Shown here: positions 4,883 through 5,217 of the stretch, piece after piece
Layout of the letters: each line of letters opens with the position of its first letter
Position numbering within the stretch: position 1 is the first letter of the stretch
Source of the DNA: Actinomycetes bacterium
GTDB lineage: Bacteria > Actinomycetota > Humimicrobiia > JAHJRV01
NCBI GenBank assembly: GCA_030640275.1
Contig: DAOWJR010000068.1
Location: 1 to 5,217 of the forward strand
Length of the DNA stretch: 5,217 nucleotides
Direction of reading: 5' to 3'
The notes under the pieces: generated by a model
Told to the model about the DNA's origin: nothing
Databases searched by the model: none
The model's input: only the letters and a program-made list of their open reading frames with translations
Translations under genes and position numbers: made by a program

Positions 4883-5217
4883 TTATTTTAACTTTTTAAG
4901 AGATTCCCTAATAAATGCTGGAATATCACCAGGATGACGACTAGAGACAAGGTTCTTGTCTACTACTACTTCTTTATCTATAAATTCAGCTCCAGCATTT
5001 TTTATATCCTGAATGATAGATTTCCAACCTGTTATTCTGCGTCCTTTAAGAACATCGGCTGTAATAAGAAGTTGTGGTCCATGACAGATGGAGAATATTG
5101 GTTTACCACTTTCAGCAAACTCTTTTGTAAATTTAACAGCGTCTTCATTTGCCCTTAATTTATCTGGTGAATATCCACCGGGAATTAGAAGTGCATCAAA
5201 ATCCTCCACAGATACAT
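4883..5217 (-). CDS. DJ-1/PfpI family protein, C-terminal two thirds (5' end outside window)
   Basis: Member of the DJ-1/PfpI class I glutamine-amidotransferase-like superfamily, whose members are described as intracellular peptidases, glyoxalase/deglycase-type enzymes or stress chaperones. About 110 residues are visible from the right edge. VEDFDALLIPGGYSPDKLR is the conserved loop before the active site; the nucleophile is the Cys of SICHGPQLL (codon 5084-5086) followed by His, as in PfpI. The end, SSRHPGDIPAFIRESLKKL, is typical of PfpI-like proteins. The family is about 165-170 aa, so some 55-60 N-terminal residues, including the catalytic-site Glu, lie beyond the window. The frame stays open to the edge; the GTG at 5207-5209 falls inside the conserved region and is not a likely start. 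The next gene, ogg, begins 134 nt after its stop. The substrate cannot be told from the sequence. Confidence 0.93.
   Translation of the reverse strand, partial: VSVEDFDALLIPGGYSPDKLRANEDAVKFTKEFAESGKPIFSICHGPQLLITADVLKGRRITGWKSIIQDIKNAGAEFIDKEVVVDKNLVSSRHPGDIPAFIRESLKKLK

Noticed and set aside
4934..5158. Plus-strand frame of 74 codons over the PfpI-family gene
   Set aside because: Antisense to the conserved active-site region of a DJ-1/PfpI protein; aromatic-rich translation without family features.

Overview
An A+T-rich window (about 70 % A+T by eye) in which every gene I can support lies on the minus strand. Reading 5'->3' along that strand, i.e. from high to low coordinates, the order is: a DJ-1/PfpI-family protein (cut by the right edge), an archaeal-type 8-oxoguanine DNA glycosylase/lyase (Ogg2), a PerR-type Fur regulator, a TusA sulfur carrier, a DsrE-family protein, a NifS/IscS-like protein, a NifU/IscU-like scaffold, and the N-terminal part of a copper P-type ATPase (cut by the left edge). 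I see no tRNA, rRNA, CRISPR array or mobile element.

The organism looks like a low-GC anaerobic prokaryote, but the domain is unresolved. For Bacteria: the perR promoter reads TTGACA-16-TATAAT with a TG extension on minus, overlapped by a near-consensus PerR box. For Archaea: the glycosylase is of the mainly archaeal Ogg2 type, the NifS-like protein closely resembles the Archaeoglobus fulgidus IscS variant, and the three genes without a Shine-Dalgarno (perR, ogg, copA) each have a TATA-like A/T octamer about 30 nt before the ATG. Genes inside the run (tusA, nifS, nifU) have good Shine-Dalgarno sites.

The central block (about 514-3853) reads as a sulfur-trafficking and Fe-S assembly locus with a peroxide/metal regulator at its head. 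TusA and DsrE can carry sulfur as persulfide, and the NifU-like protein keeps all scaffold residues. The NifS-like protein, however, has Asp where the PLP-binding Lys should be and has lost further substrate and cofactor residues, while keeping its mobile-loop Cys. It is therefore probably not a working cysteine desulfurase. The scaffold carries an extra C-terminal domain that resembles the NADPH-binding domain of thioredoxin reductase, with the CxxC and the dinucleotide motif degraded. The locus thus pairs two proteins with degenerate catalytic parts around an intact scaffold. A consistent reading is sulfide- or persulfide-fed cluster assembly instead of cysteine-derived sulfur.

The flanking genes fit a stress and metal theme: copper export (copper destroys exposed Fe-S clusters), repair of oxidised guanine, and a DJ-1/PfpI stress protein. 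Whether they are co-regulated with the central block cannot be told from the sequence.
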